This document shows, piece after piece, positions 63,874-64,000 of a DNA stretch of 64,000 nucleotides. Below the pieces are notes generated by a model. It was not told the DNA's origin. It saw only the letters and a list, made by a program, of their open reading frames with translations, and searched no databases. The stretch comes from Arthrobacter gandavensis (lineage in GTDB: Bacteria > Actinomycetota > Actinomycetes > Actinomycetales > Micrococcaceae). The first letter of the stretch is position 1, and each line of letters starts with the position of its first letter. The DNA lies in the NCBI RefSeq assembly GCF_009192735.1, contig NZ_VTFU01000005.1:1-64000 (forward strand), given 5' to 3'. The translations under genes were made by a program, and so were the position numbers.

Positions 63874-64000
63874 GGGGTTTACCTTTGCTTGCGGTAATGA
63901 CTCGGAAGGACCGGCAGTGGAACCGGCCGGGAGAACGGAAAACCCCGTACTCCTGCCCCCGAGATTAGCAGTGCAAATGTGATCCCCTCCACACCGCAGG
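63874..64000. other. non-coding right edge, upstream of cstA
   Basis: 127 bp upstream of cstA. It should contain the cstA promoter; I see only weak elements and no convincing operator. Confidence 0.5.

Overview
The window is chromosomal DNA of a high-GC Gram-positive bacterium. It looks like a motile member of the Micrococcaceae (Arthrobacter group). The evidence is the CarD, SenX3/RegX3-like and Bpa (proteasome activator) proteins, the actinobacterial GlgE alpha-glucan pathway, GTG starts, very tight gene overlaps, and the rRNA leader type at the left edge. It is mostly core genome. I see no transposase, prophage or CRISPR array.

Layout. (1) 1-445: leader and promoter of an rRNA operon transcribed off the left edge. 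(2) 446-13013: glycogen/trehalose block with glgE, treS and a maltokinase-branching enzyme fusion in one minus-strand operon, divergent glgP, and convergent glgX. (3) 13041-17603: rlmB, cysS, ispF, ispD, carD. (4) 17871-24682: a lipoprotein, a SenX3/RegX3-type two-component pair divergent from phoU, gpmA, a methyltransferase, a small membrane protein and a Cys/Met-metabolism PLP enzyme. (5) 24807-29771: tmk, holB, a secreted peptidase, a TetR regulator with a membrane protein, and tRNA-Thr(CGU). (6) 30006-58636: a nearly complete flagellar locus of about 28.6 kb. Minus strand: csrA, flhF-like, flhA, flhB, fliR/Q/P/O/N/M, motB, motA, flbD, flgE, flgD, fliK, an NlpC/P60 hydrolase, fliJ/I/H/G/F/E, flgC, flgB, a fliT-like gene, fliS, fliD, fliC, fliA. 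Plus strand: flgN, flgK, flgL, fliW. (7) 58741-63873: an aldo/keto reductase, a conserved hypothetical, bpa, an acidic small protein, ybdD and cstA.

How it works together. TreS, Mak, GlgE and GlgB make trehalose into maltose, maltose-1-phosphate and branched alpha-glucan; GlgP and GlgX degrade it. The flagellar locus encodes export gate, ATPase complex, MS/C rings, stator, part of the rod, hook, junction proteins, cap, filament and chaperones. It appears to be wired by its own FliA sigma factor: five promoter-like sites with the rigid pattern T(A/T)AC-N15-GCCGATAG (one with GCCGACTG) precede fliC, flgN, flgB, fliM and flbD. The flagellin leader carries two candidate CsrA sites, and csrA and fliW sit at opposite ends of the locus.

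The observations most worth checking are the FliA promoter set, the CsrA-FliW-flagellin circuit, the P-loop-less FlhF-like protein, the signal-less peptidoglycan hydrolase inside the flagellar operon, the missing FliL/FlgF/FlgG/FlgM/chemotaxis genes, the Mak-GlgB fusion, a Pho-box-like array before phoU, and an 18-bp tandem repeat after phoU. I found no clear sign of an entirely new system.
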